Shown: positions 23,809-36,595, counted from the first letter of the stretch. The stretch: 64,000 nt of DNA from Hemileia vastatrix (GCA_030280995.1 JASXTE010000015.1:1224001-1288000), one strand, 5' to 3'. Translations and numbers: made by a program. Notes: generated from the letters alone by a model not told the origin.

Positions 23809-26184
23809 TCTAAAAAAAAAAGACTCTCAATAGAGCCTGAGCCACCCTCCAGAAAACCAGAGGCGGCACAAACATCTTTCCTTCTCCTGCAACAATCCAT
23901 GCACTGGCACATTGAAGATAAACCAGGCCTGGTCTCCCAACCATCCTCTCCAGGGGATGATAACCTCATGTGAAGTCTTCTTTCATCTTCACCAGTCAAC
24001 TCCAAACTGATTCCCAAATCATATTTATAGCCAATTCTTGCCTGGAAATCCATCAAGAATGGCCTGCCCAGAGCAGCTTTAACTGTTCCCTTAGCAATAT
24101 AGAAATAAAACTTCCCTGAGGCTCCACCAAGATCTAACTTCACAAACTTGGAAGTGCTGACCAATTCAGTGACATGGCCACCGATCCCTCTCAAATTCCC
24201 ACCAATACCAGTTCTGATGGGGAGGCCCAAATGAGTTGCCTCAAACAAAGAAATCAGGTTTATCTGAGAACCTAAATCCAACAATGCCCTTGCCTCCCTG
24301 CCATTCAGAGTGACATTGACATAACCCAGAGGAGCAGAAAAATGAGTTTCCATTCCTCACCAAACTTTTCAGCAGAATCACAGATGTATTCTACCTCCCC
24401 TGAAGAAACCATTCTCCTGGTAAACAACTTTTTCTGCCTATCAGCCAACCCTGGACTGATAGCGTACAACTCCCCATAAGATAGGGAAACCTGACCCTGA
24501 TTCATCCTTTCTAGGACAGAGTCTATAACATTAACTTGACCAGAAACTACTGGCCACTCAAAGTGAGCCCTTGGCTTCACCACCTTGGTCCTAGAAGATT
24601 CTTGAGGATCAGCACCACCAACAGATTTACCATCAACATGAACCAAACCAGATCCCTCACCAGACCATCTAACTCCAGCAGGCTTTGGCAATGAAGCCAA
24701 AGGGACATCCTCCTCAGAGTCAGAATCAACATCCATAGGCATTGGCTCACCATTCATGTCCAACGCGCCAAAACTAGGGGGGCCCATGTCAGCAATACCC
24801 TTCTCCATCTTGTACAGCTACTCTTTGCTGTACCTCTTTGTAGCTGCACTCAGATTATGATCCACCTTTGAAGCCTTAGGCTTTGGTTGTGCCTGAGAAC
24901 TGCTATTAGGCCTTCCCACCTTTCCTGCTTCCACATCATAAACACCAGCCAAGCATTCACCACTTGACTGACCACCACAAGAATAGAAATCCAAACCACC
25001 AAAGGAAGTAGAAAAAGAGACCTTATTGACCTCCTTCCCCTTTCCCTTGACATCCTCATTCTCCTTACCAGAAGACTTCCCTTGATCAGGAAGCCCATCA
25101 AACCTTGGCCTCCTTTGATTGAGACCTCCCCTTCTCCTGACCAAATCAACACGAGCCTGCCCCTCACTGGGCTTCACAAAAGAGCCATCAGGGAACTTGA
25201 AAAACCTGCCATAAAACTCCACTTTTCCTTCAGACACATCCCTGTTCAATGCCCAACAATCATTGGACCTGTGCCCCCTCCAACTGCAATAAGAGCAGAC
25301 CCAAGGATCACTCCTACCAGCACTCCTATCAAAATCTCTAGGCTGAGAAGGTGCCTTGTTGACCTTCTTAGCCTCCTGCACAAAAATGTGGAGCTGTTTT
25401 GTCAGGTCAGCTAACTGTCCCACCATTGGGTCCCTCTCCTGTTTGGGAACCTGCACCAAATTCTTCTCCTCCTTCTTCTCCCTAACATCCTCTTCAGCCA
25501 AAGCCTCACTGACTTTGCTGACATACTTGGCACACCCCTCCTGATAGGTGTCCATAGCCAATAACTTCAAATGGGCATCCACAGCCTCCTTCACCTTATC
25601 CAAGGCAGGCAACTTCTGGTCCCCATTAGAAAGAGTTTTCATCAATTCCTTTCTTGACAACTCCTTCAACACATCCATCCTGAAATCTCTAGCCAGGGCA
25701 GACCAAAAAACTTCATGGCAGCATTTTCATGTGCCAGCTCCTCCACTTCCACCAAATATTCCACCACAGGATCAAACTGTAGCAGAAACTTCCTGTAACT
25801 ATTTAAGTTACCAAAACCACCATAAGATTGCCATTCACTGACAACCTTGTTCAGATCCACCATAGTGAACCTGACACCCCATCTATCCACCATCTCCCTA
25901 CACAACAATTTCCAATCCCTCTTCTTGTAGCCAGATATGGCCACAATCTCCTTCTCCACTGTCCTATCACAAATGAAGAAGATAATATGCTTCAACATAT
26001 CCAGGTAGGAAGCACCATCCACACCAGCAGCAGTTTCATATTTCTCCAGAAACCACTTCACATCTTCCCCATTAAACTTGGTACCATCCCAAGTTTTAAT
26101 CCTAACACATTCCCTAACCATCACAGCAGGAGGACCATCCCCCCCACTGACAGTCACCACAGGAATAGCAGAACCAGAAGCCAT
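23805..26184 (-). pseudogene. E2 gag-protease (ORF1)
   Basis: Start MASGSAIPVV at 26184; frames to 25666, 24818-25678, 24305-24808 and 23805-24353 (two frameshifts). Zinc knuckle CSYCSWRGHRSNDC (CX2CX4HX4C). The protease has ALLDLGSQINLIS: the catalytic Asp is kept but D-S-G is D-L-G. ORF1 ends with TGA at 23807-23805 and pol continues in another frame directly over this stop. In E1 the same place is a TAATG overlap; here the ATG has become ATA. Confidence 0.85.
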
Positions 26185-26253
26185 TCTTTCAGTCCAAAAC
26201 ACCAAAAAGAGCCAACCAAAGAGAACAGAGATTCCAAGGAAGTAGCAGGTTCT

Positions 26254-26270
26254 CCTCTTGTTGGGCACCA
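26254..26270 (-). other. E2 primer binding site (degenerate)
   Basis: Minus strand TGGTGCCCAACAAGAGG, four bases after the 5' LTR end. E1 has TGGCGCCCAATGTGGGG at the same place, which resembles the TGGCGCCCAACGTGGGG type complementary to a tRNA-Lys 3' end. The E2 copy has drifted. Confidence 0.65.
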
Positions 26271-26274
26271 GAAA

Positions 26275-27366
26275 TGTAGACAATCCTATAGTACTAGCTA
26301 TAGGCCTTGACCAAGGAAGTTGGAGAAAAACCAGTCAGAAAATCCCCTATCCCTTTAGAAAAATAAGTGAGATTTACTTGCTAAAGTAAATTGGTTCCTG
26401 TTTACCAAAAGTGCCTTTTCCAATACACTTGACTGCTTGATGAGCCAAGAAAGTAGTACCCAGACAGACTACCAGACCAAAGAACTGAAATGTAGACCAA
26501 TGTCCACACCAGAGACATCAAAGATACTTGATGTAGGCTTCAAATCCACACCAGAGACAGAAATAATACTTGCTATAGCTTGCAAGACTATAAAAGAGAA
26601 AACAGTTGCCAAAGTTAAGTTAAATGAAGAACTCACTTGCAACAAACACAGCCAATTGTGGCCAGAAAACAGTGAAAACTGAGTGAGGAACAATGATATC
26701 ACCTCCGGATGGTTGTATGATGATTAAGGTTGCCCCAAACTGTCTTATTCACTATGTACACACAGACCACTATATAAGAGCCCATGCACACCCACCAATT
26801 TGGCGCCTGTACCCACCAAATTGCATAAGAAACCCTCCAGAAGTGCTCCCCAACATTCTAAAACAGAGGTGGGCGGGCCGCCCAATGTTGGAGGTGCCGC
26901 CTGAAGTGGCACAGCCTCCCTGAAGCCAGAAAACTAATGAAAACACCTAATATACTTAGAAAAAATAACTACAACTCCTAAAACCTTTAAAAAATGGAAT
27001 TTAACTATAACAACATTGTGACATGAAATATAGAGAGAAATTAGCTCTATCCAATGGTACTAAGCACTTAAACCTAAGACTTAAGGTTAGCCTGTAAAAC
27101 CCAAAAAAAAAATTAAACAGCTATCTTTTATAAATGAAAAATGAGGAAATGACCCCTTAAAACTTAGAATATGAAAAATGTCTACACTACATAAAATATA
27201 GAGAAATAACGGGGCTATCCAATGATAGTACTGACATACCTGCAGACCCAATATCCACGGATTAAAACCAAAAAAAAACCTAATTCCTTAACAGATGTCA
27301 ATTAAGACATGCACAAACAACGCCAAATCACACAACAAAGGCCCCTGCCAATGTTGGAAGACCACA
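26275..27366 (-). repeat. E2 5' LTR
   Basis: 1092 bp; on the plus strand TGTAGACAATCC...AGACCACA. It is slightly longer than the other E LTRs through extra bases in the GC-rich block near 26890-26925. Beyond 27366 the copia gag resumes. Confidence 0.9.
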
Positions 27367-27541
27367 TTGTGAGCACTGGGACTCTAAGCAATTTATCAGC
27401 TGCTTGATCAGACATTGTGCCAAAGGTATAAGGGTGATGTGTGCTGAAGTCAGCCGTAGGTAGATTATTGCCAGGAGTTATTGTATTATCTGAAGCTGCA
27501 GATGGGGAGGGTGGCTGTCTTTCAGTACTCGGTGTGCTCAA
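27367..27541 (-). pseudogene. Ty1/copia element C: gag N-terminus
   Basis: Minus-strand frame ending ...TMSDQAADKLLRVPVLT at the E2 border. The rest, TTGNVLLWKSMIEFYF, is at 14325 on the other side of E2. ATG of MSDQAAD is a plausible start; the frame is open upstream to a TTG at 27541. This reconstructs the insertion site of E2. Confidence 0.85.
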
Positions 27542-27574
27542 AAAGTCTTCGGACTTTTAATCTATTGAAGAGAT

Positions 27575-28354
27575 CTTTTATTTTTTAACCAGATATTTAA
27601 CGTAAGTAATCCCTTATGAGCTGTTAGCTAAGGAGCAAACACTATCAATCACCTTTTATTGTTTAATCAGAGATTTAACATAAGTAATCCCTTATGAACT
27701 GTTAGCTAAGGAGCAAATACTATCAATCAACTGTCCCCAGTGATGATATAGTGAATAACAGTTTAGGAAGATAGAATAATAAAAGATATAGAGTAAAAAG
27801 AGAACAACAAATTATTGATAAGGGTTGGTTTTGGTTGTTATGAGTATAAGATTGAATTACTTTTCTAAAAGAAAAGTATAATAATAAATACAATAACTAT
27901 ACCTTTTATTGTTTAATCAGAGATTTAACGTAATTAATCCCTTATGAACTGTTAGCTAAGGAGAAAACACTATAAATCTTCTAAAAACATTCTAAGATTA
28001 GTAATAGTGTTTAAAAATAGATTTCATGAAAGAAATACCTGTCCCCAGTGATGATATAGAGAATAAAATTTTAGGAGAGTTAAATATAAGATAGAATAAT
28101 AAAAGATATAGAGTAACAAGAGAAAAAAAAATATTGATAAGGGTTAGTTTTGGTTGTTACGAGTATAAGATTGAATGAGGACAGAAGTAACACTGTCCAA
28201 CAATATATAGTCCTATAATAATAACATACACCAGAACTAACCTGCTCATGCAATAAATCAATTGTTTGATCATATCTACTCATGTGTTAAGCGTGCATTC
28301 TGAAAGCCACAGTTTACTCAGTCACTACTCTCCTTGGAAGTTTCCTCCTTCAAC
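27575..28354 (-). repeat. Copia leader/LTR region with two alternating repeats
   Basis: Non-coding. Unit a, about 79 bp (TTTAACGTAAGTAATCCC...TGTTAGCTAAGGAG), occurs at about 27575, 27652 and 27901. Unit b, about 125 bp (CTGTCCCCAGTGATGATATA...TTGGTTGTTATGAGTATAAG), occurs at about 27731 and 28051. The order is a-a-b-a-b. It lies immediately upstream of copia gag, so it is probably its leader or LTR, but I could not define LTR ends or a primer site. Confidence 0.55.
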
Positions 28355-28798
28355 AGAATTTGCTTCAAGTGGACGCCATGGGGAGGTTATGGGCCCTCAC
28401 AGTTCTGTAATTGCCAGGGATAGCAGTGACATCATCTGGATTGAAGGTCTGTGCACTCCAGTGGATTTTGGTATAAGTAAGGGAGGATTTGATGGGTTAT
28501 TAGACATCACTTACTTACTACACTTCAATAAAACCTTATAAAACATTTTTTTACATATTGAAATATATTATAAAGCATCTATAAATTGATATTATCTTTA
28601 TAAAAGCTATTACTATATTTTATTGATCAATTTTCCACCACTAGCATGCATATAAATCCAAGTATTGTGAGTTTCTAATGAGAATAAATTTTTTATAAGT
28701 CTTCCCCTGAGGTTTAATCACTAAATCATTTATCAATAAGTAGTAGGACCATTAATATTTACTATTAAATAATACTTAGATACTAGCATACACTGACA
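28355..28798 (+). repeat. Element B 5' LTR, last ~444 bp
   Basis: Matches the 3' LTR of B from 36026 to its end, closing with ...ATACACTGACA at 28798. The first ~730 bp are absent; copia-flanking sequence replaces them. Confidence 0.88.
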
Positions 28799-29310
28799 AT
28801 TGGGGGTCTTTCCTTAATTATTATTGATTATTTAGTATAAGCCTTAGGATGTGATTTTTACTCTAGTATATCTCAAAAAAAACCCAAATATTTAGGTCTT
28901 CTGCACATTATTGGGACATCATAACTCAGTTATTGTGGAAAAGAGCCCTTATAATAATTGTACTAATTATTTCATAATAAAAATTAGGTATTTACAGTAG
29001 TAACTGTACCCAAAATAAACCCAATTTCACTTGGTATTTGGTCACCAATATAACACCCAATTAAATTGGTATTTGGTTAAAGCTTGGTAAGATAATTATT
29101 CACCCTTATAAAGGTCTAGATAAATTTATTATATTATTTTTAACAGATTTTTTTAAATTTATCTTATAATTTATTTGAATAAATAAAGATATAAATTCAG
29201 GGTAAGCTCCAGTGCTATTATTAGCAATTGTATTGCTAATAATTTTTATCTAACAATTACCATATAGGTTTTCACTTTTATAGACATAAAAATTTGTTAT
29301 TCAAGTCACA
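28799..29310 (+). other. Element B leader with primer binding site (28800-28813)
   Basis: TTGGGGGTCTTTCC begins two bases after the LTR and resembles the A1 site TTGGGGACCCTTCC, so A and B probably use the same tRNA. The rest is AT-rich and has no gene that I can support. Confidence 0.65.
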
Positions 29311-31560
29311 ATGAGTGCTCAACAGGACAATGTAAGTGAAAAAACTGCTTATAACACCAGGTCTAAAGCTAAAAACATTGCTCCAGGACGTCACCATGGA
29401 GGGTCAATAATACCCACAACCAGAGTCAATGAGCATAGAGGAAAAGGAAACCCTCTTAAAAAAGATAACTACATAAAAAGCCTTCACCTCCTCTGAAGGA
29501 TCAACTGTCCCATCTGGAAAAGCAGGTTCTGAAACTGGAGGAATCAAAGTCTTTCATGCTAAAGGAGGTAGAGCAGTTGCAAAACAACTGCAAGGTGGGT
29601 TTCCAACAAATGAATCAAACCTTGGCCAAGTTAAAGGTAGAGAAGACAAGCCAACAACCCCCTACCCAAGGAGGGTCACATCACTCCCAGGAAAAAATCC
29701 TGGTAGAGAAATGGAAGTTGGGTTGGTTCCATCAGCGATGGTCCAGTCACAATTGCAACAGGGATCCTCCCCCTCATCAGACTTCCTCAGCTCACCTCTA
29801 CAAAGGAAAGAAAAAATTCCAAAAATCAGGGCTTGCACCTATCCCATGGTAATTAGATTACCCTCTCAGATTGAACACAATACTGATGATAACAATATAT
29901 GTAATATTATTGATGTTAAATCTGTACAGATAATTGAGGAGGACTTGAGATAATTAGGTTTTGATGTAGATACACCTGACTTATCTTTTGTCAAGAACAA
30001 CAGTACTATTTATAATAATAATACAGTTAACCCTCAGTTGCCACCACTTACTAGTGAGATGAGAAGTTCAAAAAACAGTGAAAAAATTGAGAGGGAAGAC
30101 ATGGAGTATTTTTATAATAACCCAACTGTCCATAGAATTGTTTCAGCATTATGAAATAGAATGACTGATTGTGAGGAACAGACAGTTAAGCTCACAAGTG
30201 ATACAGCTTTGTCCTTAACATTGAACATTTCTCAACTGGCAAAAAGAAATAAAGAATTAGAGAATGAAAATTTTTCTCTAACTATTAAGTATGATTCTTT
30301 GAGTAATAAATATAGTGAACTTTCAAACAAATTCTGTGAGTTAGAAAAGTTGTATGAAGCACATTAATTTAAAACTGAATCAAGAACAAAGTTATCTTTT
30401 GCACAAACACATCAGATTGTCTCTGATCTGTTACAAAGATTAACTAAAGTTGAGATTGAAACTTCTAATCTACTAATGAATCAGGATAATCACAAGTATA
30501 CTCAGTATAATAATAATCCTTTCATTGGCAAAAATGAATCTCAATCATTCTCCATACCACCACAAGTAAAACCATCTGGTGGTAGTGTTAAATCTGAGAA
30601 AACAAATTTAAGTCACAAATCCATGCAAGAGGAGATACAAGAACATTTATCCAGAGTAAATGAGTTATTTAATTTACCTAGGATTAGTGAAAAAAATCTA
30701 ATAAGAAGAACTGGACTAAGATAGATCAGTACCCAACTTATGATGGGGAAGCCAGCTCTGATTGGCAACATTTTATCCAAAGAATTGAAAACTTAAAATT
30801 TTCATACAAGTTACCAGATGAAGAAATAACATCATAATTAATTTCTTTATTTAAGGATGTTGCTTTATTATGGTTTGAAGCTGTATTAAGTGAGGGTAAA
30901 GATTACTCTTGGGCTGAATAGAAACAACTAATTGAAAAACAATTTGGAGGTTCTAAATTCAGACTCACTCAGAAAAAACTATATGAGAAAATAGGTACAA
31001 TCCATTGAATGGTTACAAAACTATGGTATTTTTAATGAATTAAAATAAAATATTAAAAGCCATTAAGCCAAAAATGGATTTTAACTTATGGAAAGATAAG
31101 ATAATATATAAATTACCTATATCTGTCAGAGACATTGTTTTAGCTAGAACAATTAATGTTACTGAATATTCTGAATTTATTAATATTTGTAATGAAATAT
31201 TAATAAACCATAAGTATGAAGCAAGGTATACCACTTATAAACAAAATATTGAACCTGTTAAAAATCAGAATTCAAAAACACTTCAGGAGAAGCAGAAAAA
31301 ACCTACTGCACCTGTAGTACCTAAAAAGTATGAAACTAATACATGTTATAAGTGTAATAAGACTTGGGTTAAAGGTCAAAAATGTGAGGAAAACATAAAT
31401 ATTGATGAAAATCAACATGAATCTGAAATTGAAACAGAAAAAGGTAAATATTCAAGTGATTATGACAGTAATATCTCATATAGTGATGAAAATGAAGTCT
31501 GTATGTTGGAAGATGATTTGTCCATCTTTGAAAATACAATATTGAATATGGACTTAAATG
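29311..31560 (+). pseudogene. Element B: gag, degenerate
   Basis: Plus-strand pieces at 29311-29496, 29556-29953, 30161-30367, 30476-30724 and from 31074. The N-terminus (AYNTRSKAKN) is basic, the middle is coiled-coil-like (KRNKELENENFSLTIKYDSL), and the capsid-like part has WTKIDQYPTYDGEASSDWQHF and QFGGSKFRLTQKKLYEK, close to A1. The knuckle reads CYKCNKTWVKGQKC: the His is now Gln. Several stops make it non-functional as gag. Confidence 0.8.
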
Positions 31561-32156
31561 AATCTTTAATGAATTTTGAGTATGCTGAAATCACTAAGGA
31601 TATACAAGCTGATAACTTTAAAATGACACCTATCATGGTTCCAGCTATCATTTCTGGTGAAAATATTAACATAGTACTGGACACAGGAGCTGCATGTTCT
31701 GTTGTTTCCACTAATACATTACAGAAAATTGATAGTGAATATAAGTCTAAGCTTGAATCACTTCAAAATAAGAATTGGAGAGGTTTTGGATCAGTGCTAC
31801 ACCCCATTGGTAGATACAAAGCTTCTTTTTTCTTTAAACATCAAAATGGTTATGTAAGAGTAACTTGTGACTTTGTAGTAATAAAAAATACTAGTTTTAG
31901 TAACTGATTTATCATTGGAAATGAAATTCTGACAAAGTTTGGTGTGAATTTAGACCCTGCTAATAACAATTTTACAATTGGAATGAACGGTAAAAGGAAA
32001 TTTAAAATAAATTCTTTTAACACAGTCTTACACATTGAGTCAGTGATAAATATTCTGTAAAAAGGAAGAGAATACAATGAGATGGAACTTCTGGAAACAG
32101 ATATTTCAAAAGAATAATTTGGCACTCAGACAAGTGAATCTGAGAAGACTAATATT
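31561..32156 (+). pseudogene. Element B: protease and linker
   Basis: Within the 31074-31907 frame, INIVLDTGAACSVVS carries an intact D-T-G active site, the best-preserved protease among A1, A2 and B. The linker GNEILTKFGVNLDP follows after a stop near 31905, then a short broken stretch to 32156. Confidence 0.8.
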
Positions 32157-33730
32157 TTGGACTTGATTATAGCATTTCCAATTGTCTTTGCACATGGGAC
32201 CAATGAACTTGGCCTTGTAAATGATCATGAGATGAAAATTAGTTTAACCTGCGATATGGATAATATTCCTGCTAGTCTTAAAAAGAAACCATACCCTGCT
32301 TCACCAATGAAGAGGAAAGATATTGAGGAAAATATTAAGATGTTATTAAAAATGAACATTCTTGAGAAGGTTGAAACTACTCCAAAATATTGTGTAATAT
32401 CACCAGTGCTAATTTCTTATGAACAAGATAAAGCAAGACTGTGCGGTGAATATAGAGCATTAAATACATTTACAGTAGATGATATTCATAAATTTCCAAG
32501 GATTGCCTCTATACATGCTACCCTTAAAGATTCTAAGAATATAAGTTGCCTAGATGGAAATAAAGGGTACCATCACATTCCTGTAGAAAATATTTCAAAG
32601 AACTTTTTGTTGATAACAACACATATGGGAATATATAAATATGTCAGGATTACATTTGGACCAAAAAATTCTCCATCAGTATTTCAGAAGTTAATGGATA
32701 TAACACTCCATCATTAAATGATTGAGGGATGATTAATGGTATACATTGATGACATCATAGTGTTCTCTAAGACATATGATGAACACTTAATCCATTTAAA
32801 GAAGGTGTTTCAAAAAATGGATGAAAGAAAAATGACCCTGACATTGAAAAAATGTATATTTGGGTTTGACTCTTATAAAGTGCTTTGTCATATTGTATGT
32901 GGCTTACAAATATGTGTAGACCAAAATAAGGTGGTTTCAATCAAGAATATTGGCATTCCTGAAAATTTAAAGGATATAGAATCTTTTCTTGGTATGTGTG
33001 GTCATTATAGACAATATATAAAAAACTACTGATTAATTGCTGCACCATTGACCACACTGATAAAGAAATCAGAAGCTTTAATTTGGAATAATGAAAGACA
33101 ACAGGCTTTTGATAAGTTGAAAGAATGTTTAATGACAGCTCCTATCTTGGGATTACCAGATTTTAAATTGCCTTTTGTATTGTATACAGATGCAAATTTT
33201 ATTGATCTGGGTGATGCTTTGCATCAAAAACAACTTATTGAAGGGAAAATGTCAGAAGTAGTAATTTGCCATATTTCACGTACTCTGAGAAGTATTGAAT
33301 TGAAATATGGTGCTACTCAACTTTAATGTTTGGCAGTAGTATAGGCTCTTGAAAAGCTACATTATTACCTTGAAGACTATAAATTTGAGTTAATAACTGA
33401 CTGTAGTGCAGTTAAGTCACTCTTAAACATGAAAACTCCAAATAGACACATGTTTAGATGGAAATTAGCTGTACAAGAATACAGAGGATGGATGACTATT
33501 ACACATAGAACAGTAACCTTACACTCTAATGTAGATTTGTTATCTAGAGTACCTATGCCAAATAATGATGATAATCCTGCTTATGTTCTCGAGTCAGAGA
33601 TTATTAACATTTATGGCATTTATAATGTAGATCTTGAGGATGAATTTATGCAATCAATTCTTGATAATTATGCTTCAGATCCTGACTTGAGTAAACTTAC
33701 TACAATATTAAATGATCCATCTAATGCTTA
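32157..33730 (+). pseudogene. Element B: reverse transcriptase and RNase H
   Basis: Frames 32157-32717, 32736-33032, 33048-33326 and 33429-33731 are in register apart from stops. RT shows ARLCGEYRALNTFTVDDI, LDGNKGYHHIPV, FGPKNSPSVFQ and VYIDDIIVFSKTYDEH. RNase H has VLYTDANFIDLGDALHQ and ELITDCSAVKSLL. Single-base stops (near 32716, 33030, 33324) interrupt it, while catalytic Asp residues remain. Confidence 0.85.
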
Positions 33731-34660
33731 ATGAATGTTTTAATAAAAACATTACCAAATAAGCTTAAGGAAGCATTAGAAAAAGGAAAATTTTCCATTG
33801 AGGATGGTTTTATATATTACAGGAAAAAATTAAGTAATGTAATTGTAATTCCCCCTTCAATGAAAGAGTTAATGTTAATTATATGTCATGATGATATATT
33901 GGAAGGTCATTTTGACTTCCATAAAACATTAACCAGAGTAAAAAATACAGCTTGGTGGATTAACATGTCTGATGATGTTCAAAAATATGTTGAGAAGTGT
34001 GATTCTTGTCATAAATCTAAAAGATTAACAGGCAAAAGAGCTGGTTTATTACAACAAATTGAAAAACAAAAAGCTCCATGGGAAATAGTTAACATAGACT
34101 TTGTAACAGGTTTTCCAATAGCATGGCATAAGAGTTATAACTCCTGCTGGGTAATTGTAGAAAGATTTACAAAAATGTGTAAATTTATTCCTACCCACAA
34201 AGAAGTTTCTGAAAAGGACTTAGCTTTTTTATGGTACACAAATGTTAAATGTAGCAGGTTTCTCCAAAGCAATAATTTCAGAAATAGATCCTAAATTTAC
34301 TTCTGAGTTATGGACATCACTTATGGATGTTTCAGGGTGTCAATTAAAACTTTCTACAGCACACCATCCACAAACTGATGGTCTAGAAGAATTAATGATA
34401 CAAACTTTAGAATATATGATAAGAAGATATTGTGCTTTTGGTCTTAACTTTAAAGGCAATGACAAATTCACACATGATTGGGTAACCATTATCCCAGGTT
34501 TAGAATTTGCATACAAAAGTACAGTACATTCTGCCACTGGCAAAAAGCCATTTGAGTTATGGTTGAGTTATGTACCTAAAACCCCTGCTAAAACTCTTAA
34601 TAAATTACCTAGATTGGATATCCATCCAGGTACAAAGTATTTTCTTCAGATTCAATAATT
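33731..34660 (+). pseudogene. Element B: integrase core
   Basis: Frames 33731-34294 and 34242-34658, shifted relative to each other near 34240. A complete zinc domain is visible (HDDILEGHF ... EKCDSCHKSKR). The DDE residues can be followed: D in NIDFVTGFPIA, D in SEIDPKFTSELW (A1 has SDRDP) and E in HHPQTDGLEELMIQTLE. Confidence 0.85.
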
Positions 34661-35173
34661 ATGCAGAAAAAATGCTCAAGAATGTGTAAATAAGGCATTT
34701 GAGTATGAGAAGAAAAGATGGGATAAAGCCCATAAAGAACAAGTTTTCAAAGAGGGTGATGAAGTCCTTATTTCTACACTACATTTCAATTTAAATGGGA
34801 ATGTTAAATTGAAGGATCCATTCATTGGACCATTTGTAGTGAAAAAGATGGTTGGTAACAATGCTGTTGAAGTTATTCTATATGCACCATATGATAGAAA
34901 ACATCCAGTATTTCCTATCTCTCTTATAGAGCCATACCATTCTAATGATACTGCTCTATTTCCAAGAAGATCGGGAAGGCATAAAAAGAAACCTGAAGAA
35001 ATAGTTGAAAAATTAGAAATTTAAAAGATACTTAAAAAGAGACACCTTACAAAAGAAAAGGGAGTTGAGTATCTATTAAGATTTAAAAAAAAAATCAAGT
35101 GAATAAGACCAGTGGATTCCAGAAAATGAAATATATGATCTTAAAAATCTCTTGAAAAAATTTAAATCCAAAT
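34661..35173 (+). pseudogene. Element B: integrase C-terminus and decayed chromodomain
   Basis: The 34809-35024 frame has PFIGPFVVKKMVGNNAVEV and YDRKHPVFPISL, matching A1. The A1 AT-hook-like core RGRPKK is here SGRHKKKP. The chromodomain remnant (VEYLLRFKK, then IPENE) is broken by stops near 35024 and 35100. Confidence 0.8.
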
Positions 35174-35278
35174 AATACTGTTTATTCAATATATGTATTA
35201 TAGAAAATTTAAAATTTATTTTTCTATTCACTCCTTAGTTATTAATTATAAAGTCATAACATTTTTTAATTGTTTTTT

Positions 35279-35290
35279 TGTGTGAGGGAG
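35279..35290 (+). other. Element B polypurine tract
   Basis: TGTGTGAGGGAG directly before the LTR start, equivalent to AGAGTGAGGGAG in A1. Confidence 0.7.
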
Positions 35291-36465
35291 TTTAAGCCTA
35301 GGTATACCCAGGACTGATTATTTCTTATGTTTAAAATAAGATAACCTTAATTAAATTAAGCTTATATCTCAAAGATAAGGTTAAAACACTTATATATATG
35401 GTTATAATACATATATATTTAATTATTACACTATTATATGACTTATAGTAGTTTAAATAGCTTATCCATAGCCTAATATTACTTATTAAGGTGCTAATGG
35501 AGTCATAATATACTTATATTAAGTGATATTAAGTAATTATAGACATACATAAGCGTATATGTATACATAAACCTCATATTCAGTGAAATATGTAGCTATA
35601 CTATGTATATTTAGGTCTATAAGTGGGTTTTAACCTCTTAATAGCCTATCACCTTTGTTTTTCTGCTTTTTTTAGGTCATGTGGAAGTATTCAGTGCACT
35701 CACAAAACCTACACAAGCATATACACCTATTTCAGGCACATATACTCAGTTTGGACAACTTAATCTGCTTCCTTGGATGGATTTTCATGGATTTATGGGT
35801 TGGGAGATCATCACTGGGTTAATATGGATGCTTGTGGATGTTATTGGGGGCTTGAAATTTAATTTGGTTCATCTATATGCTTTGGGCCTCATTATATTCT
35901 CTTTGGATGAGTTATTTTACCTGTTTTTTATGATATCCACTTTTATCTGTTTATTCTATTTATGGTATGGGTCTGTGGTATCATTAATTGTGATGGAGGG
36001 TCCTTACCCGAGGTCTGGGTGTTGAATCTGCTTGAAGTGGAAGCCATGGGGAGGTTATGGGCCCTCAAAGTGCTGTAATTTCTGGAAATCTCAGTGACAT
36101 CATCTGGATTGAAGGTCTGTGCACTCCAGTGGATTTTGGTATAAGTAAGAGAGGATTTGACAGGTTATTAGACATCCCTTACTTACTAAACTTCAATAAA
36201 ACCTTATAACACAATTATTATCATATAGAAATATATTACAAAGCATCTATAAATATATATTATCTTTATAAAAGCTATAACTATACTTTATTGATCTTTT
36301 TCCACCACTAGCACGCATATAAATCCAAGTATTGTGGGTTTCCATTGAGAATAACTATTTTATTAGTCTTCCCCTGAGGTTTAATCACTAAATAATTTAT
36401 AAATAAGTAGTAGGACAATTAATATTTACTATTTAATCATACTTAGAAACTAGCATACACTGACA
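35291..36465 (+). repeat. Element B 3' LTR
   Basis: 1175 bp, ending ATACACTGACA. The first bases have drifted (TTTAAGCCTAGG against TGTCAGCCTAAA in the solo copy at 8529). It aligns fully with the solo LTR 7353-8529. A frame of 114 codons at 35681-36025 crosses the middle; the solo copy keeps much of the same frame but with stops. Confidence 0.88.
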
Positions 36466-36595
36466 AAACAAGACTCAATTTTCTTTAGCAGGTAAATCTC
36501 ACTTTATTTTTCTAAAGGGACAGGGGATTTTCTCTCTGGTTTTTCTCCAATTCCCTTGGTCAAGGCCTATAGCTATTAATATAGGATTGTCTACA
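36466..36595 (+). repeat. Family E LTR, last ~130 bp
   Basis: Begins right at the end of B and matches E1 LTR positions ~945-1074, ending GGATTGTCTACA. Together with 12905-13411 it appears to be the other end of one old E LTR that received B and the copia/E2 material. Confidence 0.8.

Larger units (their letters stand above)
14326..27366 (-). mobile_element. E2: full-length Ty3/gypsy element of family E (13.0 kb)
   Basis: Minus-strand element with 5' LTR 26275-27366, primer site, gag-protease, pol, two antisense genes, PPT and 3' LTR 14326-15398. It lies inside the copia gag: joining the flanks continues the copia protein. The flanking 4 bp, read on the minus strand, are ACAA and ACGA, a target duplication with one mismatch, the same length as the CCGG duplication of E1. 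It is older and more broken than E1, with several frameshifts in both gag-pro and pol. Confidence 0.92.

Noticed and set aside
35681..36025. 114-codon ORF in the B 3' LTR
   Set aside because: The solo LTR copy has much of the same frame but with stops. No start context or known domain, so it is treated as chance within an LTR.
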